NCBI RefSeq assembly: GCF_014200595.1
Contig: NZ_JACHCG010000002.1
Coordinates: 1 to 64,000 of the forward strand
Source: Pedobacter cryoconitis
GTDB lineage: Bacteria; Bacteroidota; Bacteroidia; Sphingobacteriales; Sphingobacteriaceae
Direction of reading: 5' to 3'
DNA: 64,000 nucleotides
The translations under genes were made by a program, and so were the position numbers. The notes beneath the pieces were generated by a model that saw nothing but the letters and a program-made list of their open reading frames with translations, made no database searches and was not told the DNA's origin. Positions 9,119 to 19,428 of the stretch are shown piece by piece. Positions within the stretch are counted from its first letter, which is position 1, and every line of letters begins with the position of its first letter.

Positions 9119-9161
9119 GAAGTGTCTATTTTTACACTACATAAAAAGTGTAGATACTAAA

Positions 9162-9629
9162 ATGGTTCAACTACTTGGAGAATTTGATTGTAAATTGGAT
9201 ACGAAAGGCCGCATGATGGTCCCTTCGAATCTGAAAAAACAATTGCCAAACGTTGAGCAAGAGGGACTTGTGATAAACAGAGGTTTTGAAAAGCATTTAG
9301 TGATCTACCCTAAAAAAGTATGGGAAGGAATAGTGGAAGAGCTGAGTAAACTGAACCAGTACGAGAAAAAAACGAGAGAATTTATCCGGTTTTTTACACG
9401 TGGTGCGACGGAATTGACGCTGGATGCTTCGGGTAGAGTCAATCTTCCGAAGTCATTATTGGAATTTGCAGGTATAGATGGCGAAGTAATCCTGTCTTGT
9501 CAGTTTGATAAAATAGAGCTTTGGTCTAAAACTGCGTACGACAATTTACTGGATAGTGAGCCGGAAGATTTTGCAAATCTGGCGGAAGAAGTGATGGGAA
9601 ATAAAAACAGGGGGGAAGATGGAAAATAA
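9162..9629 (+). CDS. mraZ: Transcriptional regulator MraZ
   Basis: 155 residues with two SpoVT/AbrB-like halves; the motifs GEFDCKLDTKGRMMVPSNLK (near residue 5) and ELTLDASGRVNLP (near 84) show the DxKGR and DxxGR signatures that bind direct repeats. It forms rings and represses or modulates its own dcw operon. As usual it is the first gene of the cluster, and the candidate operator lies just upstream. It overlaps rsmH by 11 bases, which implies translational coupling. Confidence 0.97.
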   Translation: MVQLLGEFDCKLDTKGRMMVPSNLKKQLPNVEQEGLVINRGFEKHLVIYPKKVWEGIVEELSKLNQYEKKTREFIRFFTRGATELTLDASGRVNLPKSLLEFAGIDGEVILSCQFDKIELWSKTAYDNLLDSEPEDFANLAEEVMGNKNRGEDGK

Positions 9630-10524
9630 TTATCATGTGCCAGTACTTTTGCAGGAATGTATTGATGGGTTAAATATTAAACCCGATGGCGTATATGTGG
9701 ACGTTACTTTTGGCGGAGGTGGCCATTCAAGAGAAATCTTGTCTAAACTGGGCAAAGACGGTGTACTCATCGCTTTTGATCAGGATCCTGATGCCCAACG
9801 TAACAAGATTAATGATCCCCGCTTTTTATTTGTTGATCAGAATTTCGCTTTCTTAAAAAACAACCTTCGTTTGCTGGGCTATAAGCAGGTAGATGGCATT
9901 CTGGCTGACCTTGGTGTTTCTTCACATCAATTTAATGAGCCTGAAAGAGGCTTTTCTACCCGTTTCGAATCTTCTTTGGATATGCGTATGGATAAACAAG
10001 GCAAGCTTACTGCTGCTGATGTTTTGAATACTTATACTGAAGATAAACTGCATAAAATATTTGGGATCTACGGGGAGGTTAAAAATGCGAAATCATTGGC
10101 CAGAGCGGTGGTAACATCCCGCGCAGGACAGCCTATTGTAACCCTGGCTGATTTTAAAGCTGCCGCGGGTGCGCACATCCCTAAAGGAAAAGAGAATAAA
10201 TACATGGCACAGGTATTTCAGGCCTTACGTATCGAAGTCAATGCGGAGATCGAAGTACTGGAAAGCTTTTTATTACAAACTGCTGAGGTGTTAAGCCCGG
10301 GTGGCAGATTGGTAGTGATGTCTTACCATTCACTGGAAGACAGGCCGGTAAAGAATTTTATTGCTAAAGGAAAGATCAGAGGGGAAGCAGATAAAGACTT
10401 CTTTGGTAATGAAGAAAAGCCATATAAAGTGATTACGCGTAAAGCAGTGATTGCTGAGCAGGACGAGCTGGAAAGAAACAGCAGGTCCAGAAGTGCAAAA
10501 TTGAGAATTGGAGAAAGGATCTAA
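9619..10524 (+). CDS. rsmH: 16S rRNA m4C1402 methyltransferase
   Basis: 301 residues, full length. It methylates N4 of C1402 in 16S rRNA using S-adenosylmethionine. The start HVPVLLQE, the SAM motif VDVTFGGGGHS, DLGVSS and the late MSYHSLEDR motif are all seen. It is the second gene of the dcw operon, overlapping mraZ and followed after 3 bases by the FtsL-like gene. Confidence 0.98.
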   Translation: MENNYHVPVLLQECIDGLNIKPDGVYVDVTFGGGGHSREILSKLGKDGVLIAFDQDPDAQRNKINDPRFLFVDQNFAFLKNNLRLLGYKQVDGILADLGVSSHQFNEPERGFSTRFESSLDMRMDKQGKLTAADVLNTYTEDKLHKIFGIYGEVKNAKSLARAVVTSRAGQPIVTLADFKAAAGAHIPKGKENKYMAQVFQALRIEVNAEIEVLESFLLQTAEVLSPGGRLVVMSYHSLEDRPVKNFIAKGKIRGEADKDFFGNEEKPYKVITRKAVIAEQDELERNSRSRSAKLRIGERI

Positions 10525-10527
10525 GAT

Positions 10528-10956
10528 ATGAACAACCAGTTCAGAGCAGATGAGGTAGAGGACGAAGAGGAATTACCAGAAGAACCGGTAATTCGCTTAA
10601 AGAAGCCTAAAAAAGAAAAGAAGGAGTCTGAAAATGCTAACCTTTTCTTTAAAAAGCTTTTTGTGGATGGCGTAGTGACTAAAGAAGCCGCTACTGCCAT
10701 GTTGCCTTTTCTTATCTTTTTGTCGCTGTTGACAATGCTTTACATTGCAAACAGCCATATGGCGGTTAAGAATATAAGAGATATAGATAAACTGAATAAA
10801 GAAGTAAAAGAACTAAGCTGGGAATATAAATCACTGAAAGCCGATTTAATGTTCAAAAGCAAGTTAACAGAAGTAGCTAAAAAAGTAGATACGTTAGGCA
10901 TTAAGGAGCTAACAGAGCCTCCTAAAAAAATTATCATAAGTAATGATGAACATTAG
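10528..10956 (+). CDS. ftsL: FtsL-like division membrane protein
   Basis: 142 residues: an acidic then lysine-rich cytoplasmic N-terminus, one membrane helix at about residues 57-76, and a predicted coiled coil after it (DIDKLNKEVKELSWEYKSLK). This topology, small size and position between rsmH and ftsI are those of FtsL, which scaffolds the divisome with FtsB and FtsQ. Sequence identity in this family is low, so the call rests mostly on position and architecture. It overlaps ftsI by 14 bases. Confidence 0.8.
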   Translation: MNNQFRADEVEDEEELPEEPVIRLKKPKKEKKESENANLFFKKLFVDGVVTKEAATAMLPFLIFLSLLTMLYIANSHMAVKNIRDIDKLNKEVKELSWEYKSLKADLMFKSKLTEVAKKVDTLGIKELTEPPKKIIISNDEH

Positions 10957-13045
10957 AGCTAACATACTATTACGTGTTTATCTGTCCTTCGGACTGATTG
11001 TACTGCTTGCCGTGGCAGTATTAGTCAGATTATGCGATGTACAATTTGTAGAGGGGCATAAATGGCGTGCCATGGCCGATAGTCTCTCTACAAAGTATAT
11101 CAATGTGGATGCTGCACGTGGTAATATTTATTCTAATGATGGAAGCCTGTTAGCTACATCTGTACCGGAGTATGAATTGAGAATGGATTTGTACGCTGGC
11201 GGAATTAGTGAGAATAAAGTTTTTTATGCTAAAGTAGATTCTCTGGCTATGAAACTTTCACAGTTTTTTGTGGATAAAACGCCAAAGGAATATTCGCGTA
11301 TGCTGCGTACTGCCAGAGCAGATAGCGTGAGGTACTTATTGATTAAGCGTAAAGTGAATTATCAGCAGCTCAAAGAATTAAGAACTTTCCCATTGTATAA
11401 TATTGGAAAGTATAGCGGTGGTTTGATGGCCATTCAGCAGAATAAAAGGATTTTACCTTTTCAGAACCTGGCAAAAAGGACGATCGGATATAAAAATGAA
11501 AACGTTTCCAACGGTGTAGGACTGGAAGGTGCTTACGGCAATTATATTAATGGGGAAAGTGGTAAAAGACTAGTACAACGTATTGCTGGTGGTGTCTGGA
11601 TGCCGGTTAACGATGAGGCTGAAATTGCACCGAAAGAAGGAGCTGATATCATTTCTACAATCGATATCAATATGCAGGATCTGGCGCAGAGTGCATTAGA
11701 GAAGCAAATGATTAAAAGTGATGCAGATCACGGGACAGTGATTTTGATGGAAGTGGCGACTGGTGAAGTCAGGGCAGTTGCGAATTTTACCAGGGAGAGT
11801 GAAGGGGTTTATAAGGAAATGTTCAATTACGCGATAGGTGGAAGCCAGGATCCGGGATCTACTTTTAAGCTGGCCTCTTATATGGCTTTACTGGAAGATA
11901 AAAAAATAGATACGAACACGACAGTGGATACTGGAAATGGAGTTTACAGGCTTTATAACCATAATATAAAAGATTCTCACGGGGGCGTAGGAGTGGTAAC
12001 TGCTAAAAAGGCATTTGAAGTTTCATCAAATACCGCGGTGGCCAAATTTGTTTATAGCGCTTATAAAGATGATCCTAAGCAGTTTACAGATCATTTATAC
12101 CGGATCCATATGAATGAAAGACTGAAACTGCAAATTACCGGAGAAACAAAACCGGTCATTAAAAACCCTTCTTTTAAGTCATGGAGTGGTTTGACCCTGG
12201 CGCAGATGGCTTATGGGTATGAAATGCAGATTACCCCGCTGCAAATTTTGACGTTTTATAATGCCATCGCAAATGATGGAAAATATATAGCACCAATTTT
12301 TGTAAAAGAAATCAGAAGGCTGGGAAACCCGATTGAGCAGTTTCATGCGCGGGTGATCAGTGAAAAAGTTTGTTCTGAAGCTACGGTTAAAAAATTACAG
12401 GCGATGCTGGAAGGCGTGGTCACAGAAGGTACTGGTAAACTGATGGGCTCACCGTTTTACCGGGTAGCTGGAAAAACTGGTACTGCACAGGTGGCGGATG
12501 GAAATAAAGGTTATAAAGCTAAGAGAAGTTATCAGGCTTCTTTTTGTGGTTACTTCCCGGCTGATAAGCCTAAGTACTCGATTATGGTTTCTATCAACGG
12601 GCCAAAAAACGGGTATTACGGTGGATCAGTTGCCGGGCCGGTATTTAAAGAAATTGCAGATCGTATTTACGCAAGTGATGTGCAAATGTATAACAATGTG
12701 ACTGACCACCTGGTTGGAAACACGAAAAGTCCGGAAGCGAAAGCAGGACAGAGTAAAGCAGTGAAAAGTGTTTACAATGCGTTGGGAATAAAAGCCCTTT
12801 ATGCTGCCAAATCTGACTATTTCAATAGTGTGGATACCAGCAACGGGATTGTTTACCAGGAATATAGTTCTGTGAAAGGCATGATGCCTAATGTAAGCGG
12901 AATGGGCTTAAAAGATGCTTTATATCTTTTAGGAAACGCCGGTTTAAAAACACAGGTGAAGGGAAGTGGAAAAGTAATAAGCCAGTCGATTCCCTCAGGG
13001 ATGAAGATTGGAAGAGGATTATTGGTACAATTAGAATTGAAATAA
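10943..13045 (+). CDS. ftsI: Penicillin-binding protein FtsI (division transpeptidase) with PASTA domain
   Basis: 700 residues. One N-terminal membrane helix (about 8-30) is followed by a PBP dimerisation domain and a transpeptidase domain with the three active-site motifs: SxxK (Ser306-Lys309, STFK), SSN (361-363) and KTG (near 511). A single C-terminal PASTA-like domain (from about 646, MPNVSGMGLKDAL) may sense peptidoglycan or beta-lactams. It crosslinks septal peptidoglycan in partnership with FtsW. It lies in the dcw operon directly before murE, 1 base away. Confidence 0.97.
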   Translation: MMNIRANILLRVYLSFGLIVLLAVAVLVRLCDVQFVEGHKWRAMADSLSTKYINVDAARGNIYSNDGSLLATSVPEYELRMDLYAGGISENKVFYAKVDSLAMKLSQFFVDKTPKEYSRMLRTARADSVRYLLIKRKVNYQQLKELRTFPLYNIGKYSGGLMAIQQNKRILPFQNLAKRTIGYKNENVSNGVGLEGAYGNYINGESGKRLVQRIAGGVWMPVNDEAEIAPKEGADIISTIDINMQDLAQSALEKQMIKSDADHGTVILMEVATGEVRAVANFTRESEGVYKEMFNYAIGGSQDPGSTFKLASYMALLEDKKIDTNTTVDTGNGVYRLYNHNIKDSHGGVGVVTAKKAFEVSSNTAVAKFVYSAYKDDPKQFTDHLYRIHMNERLKLQITGETKPVIKNPSFKSWSGLTLAQMAYGYEMQITPLQILTFYNAIANDGKYIAPIFVKEIRRLGNPIEQFHARVISEKVCSEATVKKLQAMLEGVVTEGTGKLMGSPFYRVAGKTGTAQVADGNKGYKAKRSYQASFCGYFPADKPKYSIMVSINGPKNGYYGGSVAGPVFKEIADRIYASDVQMYNNVTDHLVGNTKSPEAKAGQSKAVKSVYNALGIKALYAAKSDYFNSVDTSNGIVYQEYSSVKGMMPNVSGMGLKDALYLLGNAGLKTQVKGSGKVISQSIPSGMKIGRGLLVQLELK

Positions 13046-13046
13046 G

Positions 13047-14504
13047 ATGCAGTTGCAGGATGTTTTATATGGAGTGGCGATTAAAAACCTGGTTGGAAAA
13101 ACCAACAGGGTAATTAGTGCGCTTACGTTTGACTCACGTGAGGTACAGCAAGGTGTTGTATTTTTTGCAGTAAAGGGAACTTTATCAGACGGACATACTT
13201 TTATTAACCAGACTATTGCTGCCGGAGCAACAGTTATTATTTGTGAAGAGATACCAGCAGAGGTAAATCCCGAGGTGACTTATATCGTGGTAGAAAATAC
13301 TTCGGTGGCTTTGGGGATTATGGCTTCCAATTATTATGGAAACCCTTCTTCTTCGTTGAAACTGGTTGGGATTACCGGAACAAATGGTAAAACAACTATT
13401 GCAACTATTTTATTTAAGTTATTCAGAAGCCTTGGTTTCCATACCGGATTAATTTCTACGGTACAAAATCAGGTAAATGATAAAATCATTGCGGCGACAC
13501 ATACTACACCAAATCCACTGGCACTGAACCAGCTGCTGAAGCAAATGGTTGAGCTGGGTTGTACTTACTGCTTTATGGAAGTAAGTTCTCATGCGATGGT
13601 GCAGCACAGAATAGAAGGATTGACTTTTGCAGGCGGTGTGTTTTCAAACATCACACACGATCACCTTGATTTTCATAAGACGTTTGACAATTATATTAAA
13701 GCGAAAAAATCATTTTTTGACGGCCTTCCGAAAGGTTCTTTTGCCCTGACCAATGCCGATGATAAAAACGGGATGGTGATGCTTCAGAATACGAAGGCTT
13801 CTAAAAAGACCTACGCTTTAAAGCAACTGGCTGATTATAAAGTAAGCATTATTGAAAACAGGTTCAGTGGTCTGAATCTTGAAATTGACCATACTGATGT
13901 GTTTTTTAAATTGGTAGGTTCATTCAATGCGTATAACCTGGCTGCTGTTTACGGTACGGCCATGTTATTAGGCCAGGATAAACTTCAGGTATTAACGCTA
14001 TTGAGCAACTTAACAGGTGCTGAAGGCAGATTTGAAGAAGTACCTAATTCAAAACAGATTATTGGCCTGGTGGATTATGCACATACGCCTGACGCTGTTC
14101 AGAATGTATTGAGTACGATTCATGACATCAGAAAAGGTACAGAGCAGGTGATCACAGTAATTGGTTGTGGTGGTGACAGAGATAAAACTAAACGTCCGGT
14201 GATGGCTCAGGTAGCTTGTGACTGGAGTGATAAAGTAATCCTGACCTCAGATAATCCAAGAACGGAAGATCCGCATCAGATTCTGGCGGATATGGAAGCT
14301 GGTGTATCACCAACTAACCGCAGAAAAACATTAACGATTGCAGATCGTAAAGAAGCTATAAAAACAGCTTGTCATTTAGCCAGACCAGGTGATATCATCC
14401 TGATTGCGGGTAAAGGACATGAAAAATACCAGGATATCAATGGAGTAAAGTATCATTTTGATGATAAAGAAGTGTTAATGGAACAATTAAACTTAATCAG
14501 CTAA
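13047..14504 (+). CDS. murE: UDP-MurNAc-tripeptide synthetase, meso-diaminopimelate type
   Basis: 485 residues. A Mur ligase with the ATP loop GTNGKTT and the DNPR motif (about residues 402-405). In characterised MurE enzymes DNPR recognises meso-diaminopimelate, so the wall is predicted to be DAP-type; dapA in this window agrees. It adds the third residue of the stem peptide in the cytosol. Its last base overlaps the first base of mraY. Confidence 0.97.
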   Translation: MQLQDVLYGVAIKNLVGKTNRVISALTFDSREVQQGVVFFAVKGTLSDGHTFINQTIAAGATVIICEEIPAEVNPEVTYIVVENTSVALGIMASNYYGNPSSSLKLVGITGTNGKTTIATILFKLFRSLGFHTGLISTVQNQVNDKIIAATHTTPNPLALNQLLKQMVELGCTYCFMEVSSHAMVQHRIEGLTFAGGVFSNITHDHLDFHKTFDNYIKAKKSFFDGLPKGSFALTNADDKNGMVMLQNTKASKKTYALKQLADYKVSIIENRFSGLNLEIDHTDVFFKLVGSFNAYNLAAVYGTAMLLGQDKLQVLTLLSNLTGAEGRFEEVPNSKQIIGLVDYAHTPDAVQNVLSTIHDIRKGTEQVITVIGCGGDRDKTKRPVMAQVACDWSDKVILTSDNPRTEDPHQILADMEAGVSPTNRRKTLTIADRKEAIKTACHLARPGDIILIAGKGHEKYQDINGVKYHFDDKEVLMEQLNLIS

Positions 14505-15751
14505 TGTTATATTATCTATTTGAATATTTAAACGCACATTACGAATTCCCTGGCTTAAGGTTGTTCCAGTATATTACGTTCCGTACTTCACTGGCGATTA
14601 TTATCTCGTTGATTATTACCACTGTTTTCGGAAGGAGAATTATCAACTATCTGCACAAAATGCAGGTGGGGGAAACAGTAAGGAATTTAGGTTTGGAAGG
14701 ACAAATGCAGAAACAAGGCACACCAACGATGGGTGGGGTGATGATTCTGATGGGTATTCTGATCCCAACTTTATTACTGGCCAACCTGACCAATGTATAC
14801 GTGTTACTGATGATTGTCACTACAGTATGGATGGGCGCGGTAGGTTTTGTGGATGATTATATTAAAGTATTTAAGAAAAATAAAGAAGGGCTTGCTGGAA
14901 GGTTTAAAATTGTCGGACAGGTAGGATTAGCCTTAATCATTGGCTGGACAATGTATTTCAATCCTAATATCGTAGTGAGACAAACTGTGGATGAAACCGG
15001 GGTGAGCAAAAATGCGGCACCGATGGTCCTTAGACAAAAAGGGGAAAAATTCTATTACACGCAGGATGTAAAATCAACGATTACCAATATTCCTTTTTAT
15101 AAAAATAACGAGTTTGATTATGCGAAGGTGCTTAAATTTTTAGGCCCTGGTTATGAGAAATATGCGGTTTTTGTTTTTATCCTTTTTGTAGTGATTATCA
15201 TTACGGCGGTTTCTAATGGCGCGAATTTAACGGATGGGATAGATGGCCTGGCAACGGGTACTTCTGCGATTATAGGCATTACACTGGGCTTACTGGCCTA
15301 TGTTTCGGGTAACACAGTGATTGCGGATTACCTGAATATCTTATATATCCCCAATTCCGGGGAGCTGATGATTTTTGCAGGTGCCTTTGTAGGTGCTTGT
15401 GTTGGGTTCTTATGGTACAATTCTTATCCTGCACAGGTTTTTATGGGGGATACAGGAAGTCTGGCGATTGGTGGTATCATCGCTGCACTGGCGATTATGA
15501 TCAGGAAAGAACTGCTGATCCCGATTTTATGCGGGGTCTTCCTGATTGAGGTAACTTCGGTTATGCTCCAGGTATCTTACTTTAAGTACACGAAAAAACG
15601 CTTTGGAGAAGGCAGAAGGATCTTCCTGATGTCACCACTGCACCACCATTATCAGAAAAAAGGATACCATGAAGCGAAAATTGTTACGCGCTTCTGGATT
15701 GTAGGAATATTATTGGCCATCATTACCATAATCACTTTAAAACTGAGATAA
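14504..15751 (+). CDS. mraY: Phospho-MurNAc-pentapeptide transferase
   Basis: 415 residues, a polytopic membrane enzyme that makes lipid I from UDP-MurNAc-pentapeptide and undecaprenyl phosphate. The catalytic motifs [19 protein letters not shown] and [10 protein letters not shown] are present. It is longer than the roughly 360-residue proteobacterial enzymes because of an insert at about residues 160-220 with charged, soluble character ([10 protein letters not shown] to EFDYAKVL). I believe this insert is common in Bacteroidota. Start and stop overlap the neighbours by one base each. Confidence 0.97.
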   Translation: MLYYLFEYLNAHYEFPGLRLFQYITFRTSLAIIISLIITTVFGRRIINYLHKMQVGETVRNLGLEGQMQKQGTPTMGGVMILMGILIPTLLLANLTNVYVLLMIVTTVWMGAVGFVDDYIKVFKKNKEGLAGRFKIVGQVGLALIIGWTMYFNPNIVVRQTVDETGVSKNAAPMVLRQKGEKFYYTQDVKSTITNIPFYKNNEFDYAKVLKFLGPGYEKYAVFVFILFVVIIITAVSNGANLTDGIDGLATGTSAIIGITLGLLAYVSGNTVIADYLNILYIPNSGELMIFAGAFVGACVGFLWYNSYPAQVFMGDTGSLAIGGIIAALAIMIRKELLIPILCGVFLIEVTSVMLQVSYFKYTKKRFGEGRRIFLMSPLHHHYQKKGYHEAKIVTRFWIVGILLAIITIITLKLR

Positions 15752-17094
15752 TGGAAAAGCAGAGAATCGTCATACTTGGAGCTGGTGAAAGCGGTGTAGG
15801 TGCAGCAATACTGGCACAGAAGCAGGGCTTTGATGTTTTTGTTTCAGATTTCGGGGCTATTGCCGACCGGTATAAAGAAACATTGGTAGAACTGAATATT
15901 GCTTTTGAAGAGAAGCAGCATACGGTTGCCTCGATCATCAATGCAAATGAAGTGATCAAGAGCCCTGGAATTGCTGATTCTGTGTCTATTATCAAAGAAC
16001 TGAAGAAGAAAAACATTCCGGTGATCTCAGAAATTGAGTTCGCTAAGAGATATACAACAGCAAAAACTATTTGTATTACCGGGTCAAATGGTAAAACGAC
16101 CACCACAATGCTGACTTACCACATCCTTAAGAAAGCGGGCTTGAATGTAGGCCTCGCCGGTAATATAGGACATAGTTTTGCAGCTCAGGTAGCCACAGAG
16201 AATTTCGATTGGTATGTACTGGAAATATCGAGCTTTATGCTGGACGATATGTATGATTTCAGAGCTGATATCGCTGTACTTTTAAACATTACGCCTGACC
16301 ATCTGGACAGGTACGATTACAAAATGACAAATTACGCAGCTTCAAAAATGCGTATCGTACAGAATCAGAGACCTGAAGATCATTTTATCTTTTGTGCCGA
16401 TGATGAAGAAATCCTGAAAGCTTTAAAAAGCACGAAGGTAAATTCACAGAAATGCCCTTTCTCTATTCGTAAAAAGGTAGAAGGCGGAGCTTATCTGGAA
16501 GGCAACAATATTCATATCAATATAAATCCAAAAGACCATTTAACCATGTCAATTTCAGAGTTAGCTTTACAAGGCAAGCACAATATCTACAACTCTATGG
16601 CTTCGGGCATAGTCGCTAAAGTGTTGGAAATCCGCAATGCGACTATCAGAGAGAGTATGGGAGATATTAAAAATATTGAACACCGGTTGGAGCATGTTGC
16701 CAAGATTTCTGGTGTGGATTATATCAATGATTCAAAAGCTACCAATGTAAACTCTACCTGGTATGCGCTGGAAAGTGTAAATACGGACGTGATCCTGATT
16801 ATGGGTGGTGTGGATAAGGGTAATGATTATGATATGCTGAAAGACCTGGTAAAGCAAAAAGTGAAAGCTATTGTTTGCCTGGGTAAAAATAATAAACGTA
16901 TTCACGAAGCTTTTGAGGATGATGTGGAAATTATTGTCAATACGTTCTCTGCAAATGAAGCTGTACAAGTAGCTTATCACCTGGCAACAAAGGGAAATAC
17001 CGTGTTGTTGTCACCGGCTTGTGCAAGTTTTGATTTGTTTAAGAATTATGAAGACCGTGGAAACCAATTCAAAATGGCTGTAAAAGAATTATAA
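15751..17094 (+). CDS. murD: UDP-MurNAc-L-alanine:D-glutamate ligase
   Basis: 447 residues. An ATP-dependent Mur ligase that adds D-glutamate, with an N-terminal Rossmann segment (ILGAGESGVGAAIL), the P-loop GSNGKTTTT, the central NITPDHLDR and a C-terminal domain ending ENRG-type (YEDRGNQF). Cytosolic step of peptidoglycan precursor synthesis. Overlaps mraY by one base and is followed by ftsW after two bases. Confidence 0.97.
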   Translation: MEKQRIVILGAGESGVGAAILAQKQGFDVFVSDFGAIADRYKETLVELNIAFEEKQHTVASIINANEVIKSPGIADSVSIIKELKKKNIPVISEIEFAKRYTTAKTICITGSNGKTTTTMLTYHILKKAGLNVGLAGNIGHSFAAQVATENFDWYVLEISSFMLDDMYDFRADIAVLLNITPDHLDRYDYKMTNYAASKMRIVQNQRPEDHFIFCADDEEILKALKSTKVNSQKCPFSIRKKVEGGAYLEGNNIHININPKDHLTMSISELALQGKHNIYNSMASGIVAKVLEIRNATIRESMGDIKNIEHRLEHVAKISGVDYINDSKATNVNSTWYALESVNTDVILIMGGVDKGNDYDMLKDLVKQKVKAIVCLGKNNKRIHEAFEDDVEIIVNTFSANEAVQVAYHLATKGNTVLLSPACASFDLFKNYEDRGNQFKMAVKEL

Positions 17095-17096
17095 CA

Positions 17097-18305
17097 ATGG
17101 GTACAGTACAGGCGCTTTTAGAGAAAACCAAAGGGGACCGCTGGATATGGCTGATCATAATCCTGTTGTCTCTGATCTCTATTTTTGCGGTTTATAGTGC
17201 AACTGGAACACTAGCATATAAACAGGGCAAAACTGTAGAGAAAATACTGCTCACCAAACACTTGATTTTTGTGGTGATGGGGATTGGTATGATCTATATT
17301 GCGCATTTGGTGGATTATCAATATTATGCTGGGATTTCAAAAATTCTGATGATTATTACAATTCCACTGTTGTTTTATACACTGGTTTTCGGAACGAGCT
17401 TAAATGATGCTTCCAGGTGGGTTAAGATTCCTATTATCGGATTGACTTTTCAAACGTCCGATTTGGCAAAACTCGCCCTGATTACGTTTCTGGCCAGGAT
17501 GCTGACCAAGAAGCAGGAAAATATTAAAGATGTAAAGACTTCTTTTATCCCGATTATGGGCTCTGTTTGTGTGGTTTTTGTTTTGATTGCATTAGCCAAT
17601 TTATCAACGGCGCTTATGTTGTTCGGGGTAAGTATTTTATTGTTAATTATAGGCCGGATCAGTATCAAACAAATACTGGTAGTTTGTGCGGGTGGTTTTG
17701 TACTGCTGATGTTTGTTGTTTTCCTGGGCCCAAGACGTGAAACTTATAAGTCACGTGTTAACTCTTATCTGCACCCTGAGACTCAGCATTCAGATAAAAC
17801 ATACCAGGCAGATCAGGCGAAGATTGCATTGGCATCTGGTGGGATTTTTGGAAAAGGGCCGGGAAATAGTACCCAGCGTAACTTCCTGCCTCACCCATAT
17901 TCCGATTTTATCTTTGCGATTATCGTGGAGGAATATGGGTTGTTTGGGGCATTGATCATTATCATCCTCTACCTGGTGCTGCTCTATCGATGCGTCAGGA
18001 TTGTGACGCAGAGCCCGAAGGCTTTCGGGGCACTGCTCGCAGCCGGACTGAGTTTTAGTTTAACGATACAGGCTTTTGCAAATATGGCAGTAGCTGTAGG
18101 TTTAGGACCCGTAACTGGTGTCCCTTTGCCGTTAGTAAGCATGGGTGGTACATCGATGATCTTCACGAGTATCGCTTTTGGAATTATCCTGAGCGTAAGC
18201 AGGGATGTAGAAGAGAATGGTAAAAAAGGGTTAAGCGAAGATTTAGCTAAACCAGCAAGTAAAGTAAATAAAGTAATTGTGGGTGAGTTACCGGCAATGA
18301 CATAA
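17097..18305 (+). CDS. ftsW: Septal peptidoglycan glycosyltransferase FtsW
   Basis: 402 residues of SEDS-family polytopic membrane protein, about ten helices. The conserved PHPYSDFIFA, EEYG and C-terminal GLGPVTGVPLPLVSMGG segments identify it. It polymerises glycan strands from lipid II at the septum with FtsI. Position between murD and murG is canonical. The C-terminal 30 or so residues are a basic cytoplasmic tail. Confidence 0.95.
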   Translation: MGTVQALLEKTKGDRWIWLIIILLSLISIFAVYSATGTLAYKQGKTVEKILLTKHLIFVVMGIGMIYIAHLVDYQYYAGISKILMIITIPLLFYTLVFGTSLNDASRWVKIPIIGLTFQTSDLAKLALITFLARMLTKKQENIKDVKTSFIPIMGSVCVVFVLIALANLSTALMLFGVSILLLIIGRISIKQILVVCAGGFVLLMFVVFLGPRRETYKSRVNSYLHPETQHSDKTYQADQAKIALASGGIFGKGPGNSTQRNFLPHPYSDFIFAIIVEEYGLFGALIIIILYLVLLYRCVRIVTQSPKAFGALLAAGLSFSLTIQAFANMAVAVGLGPVTGVPLPLVSMGGTSMIFTSIAFGIILSVSRDVEENGKKGLSEDLAKPASKVNKVIVGELPAMT

Positions 18306-18315
18306 AATATATAGA

Positions 18316-19428
18316 ATGAGACCAACAAAAATAATCATTTCAGGAGGCGGTACTGGCGGACACATTTTTCCTGCCATTGCGATCGCAAATGCGCTCAAAC
18401 GCATAGAGCCTGAGTGTGAAATATTATTTGTAGGTGCGACAGGCAGAATGGAAATGGAAAAGGTTCCTGCTGCCGGGTACAAAATTGTAGGCTTGAATAT
18501 CAGCGGAATTCAAAGGGGGTCAATACTCAAAAATCTGAGTTTACCTTTTAAACTGGTTGACAGCATGCAGAAAGCATTGAAGTTGATCTCAACCTTTAAG
18601 CCTGATGTGGTGGTGGGTGTTGGTGGTTATGCTTCGGGACCGGTTTTATTTGCGGCTTCCTGGAAAAATGTTCCATACCTGATACAAGAGCAGAATTCTT
18701 ATGCGGGTATGACCAACAAAAGACTGGGGAAAAAGGCTTCGAAAATATGTGTGGCTTTCGATGGAATGGAGCAGTTTTTTCCGGCTGACCGTATCCTGAA
18801 AACGGGGAATCCGGTACGTAAAGATGTAGTCGAGATTTACAATAAACGTTTCCACGGATCGGAATTGCTGAAACTGGATCCGTTAAAGAAAACTGTTTTA
18901 GTAACAGGCGGAAGCCTTGGTGCTGCTACATTGAATAAAAGTATTGAAAAGCATTTGCAGGATTTTATAGACCAGGATGTACAGTTAATCTGGCAGACCG
19001 GTAAATATTATTATGCAGGAATTATAGAGCGACTTGGCGGAAGTTTTCACCCGAATGTACGGATACTGGAATTTCTGAACCAGATGGACCTGGCTTATGC
19101 AGCTGCCGATGTGATTATCTCAAGAGCAGGGGCAGGAACAATTGCTGAACTCTGCCTGATTAAAAAACCGGTAATCCTGGTGCCTTCGCCTAATGTGGCT
19201 GAAGATCATCAGACTAAAAATGCGATGGCATTAGTGAAAAGAAATGCAGCCCTGTTAATCAATGACCGCTCTGCGGAGGATACTTTGGTGAGAGAGGCGC
19301 TGGAATTATTAAAAGATGATGTTCGTTGTGAACAGCTTTCAGTAAATATTGGGGAGATGGCTTTGCCACAAGCTGATGAGCTGATTGCAAGAGAAGTATT
19401 TAAACTGGCAGTAAAGAAGGATATATAA
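18316..19428 (+). CDS. murG: N-acetylglucosaminyltransferase MurG
   Basis: 370 residues, a GT-B glycosyltransferase (family 28) that turns lipid I into lipid II at the inner face of the membrane. The glycine loop SGGGTGGHIFPAIAIA starts the N-domain, a second glycine motif VTGGSLGAATLN opens the C-domain, and SRAGAGTIAEL contacts the UDP-GlcNAc. Ten bases behind ftsW and directly abutting murC. Confidence 0.97.
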   Translation: MRPTKIIISGGGTGGHIFPAIAIANALKRIEPECEILFVGATGRMEMEKVPAAGYKIVGLNISGIQRGSILKNLSLPFKLVDSMQKALKLISTFKPDVVVGVGGYASGPVLFAASWKNVPYLIQEQNSYAGMTNKRLGKKASKICVAFDGMEQFFPADRILKTGNPVRKDVVEIYNKRFHGSELLKLDPLKKTVLVTGGSLGAATLNKSIEKHLQDFIDQDVQLIWQTGKYYYAGIIERLGGSFHPNVRILEFLNQMDLAYAAADVIISRAGAGTIAELCLIKKPVILVPSPNVAEDHQTKNAMALVKRNAALLINDRSAEDTLVREALELLKDDVRCEQLSVNIGEMALPQADELIAREVFKLAVKKDI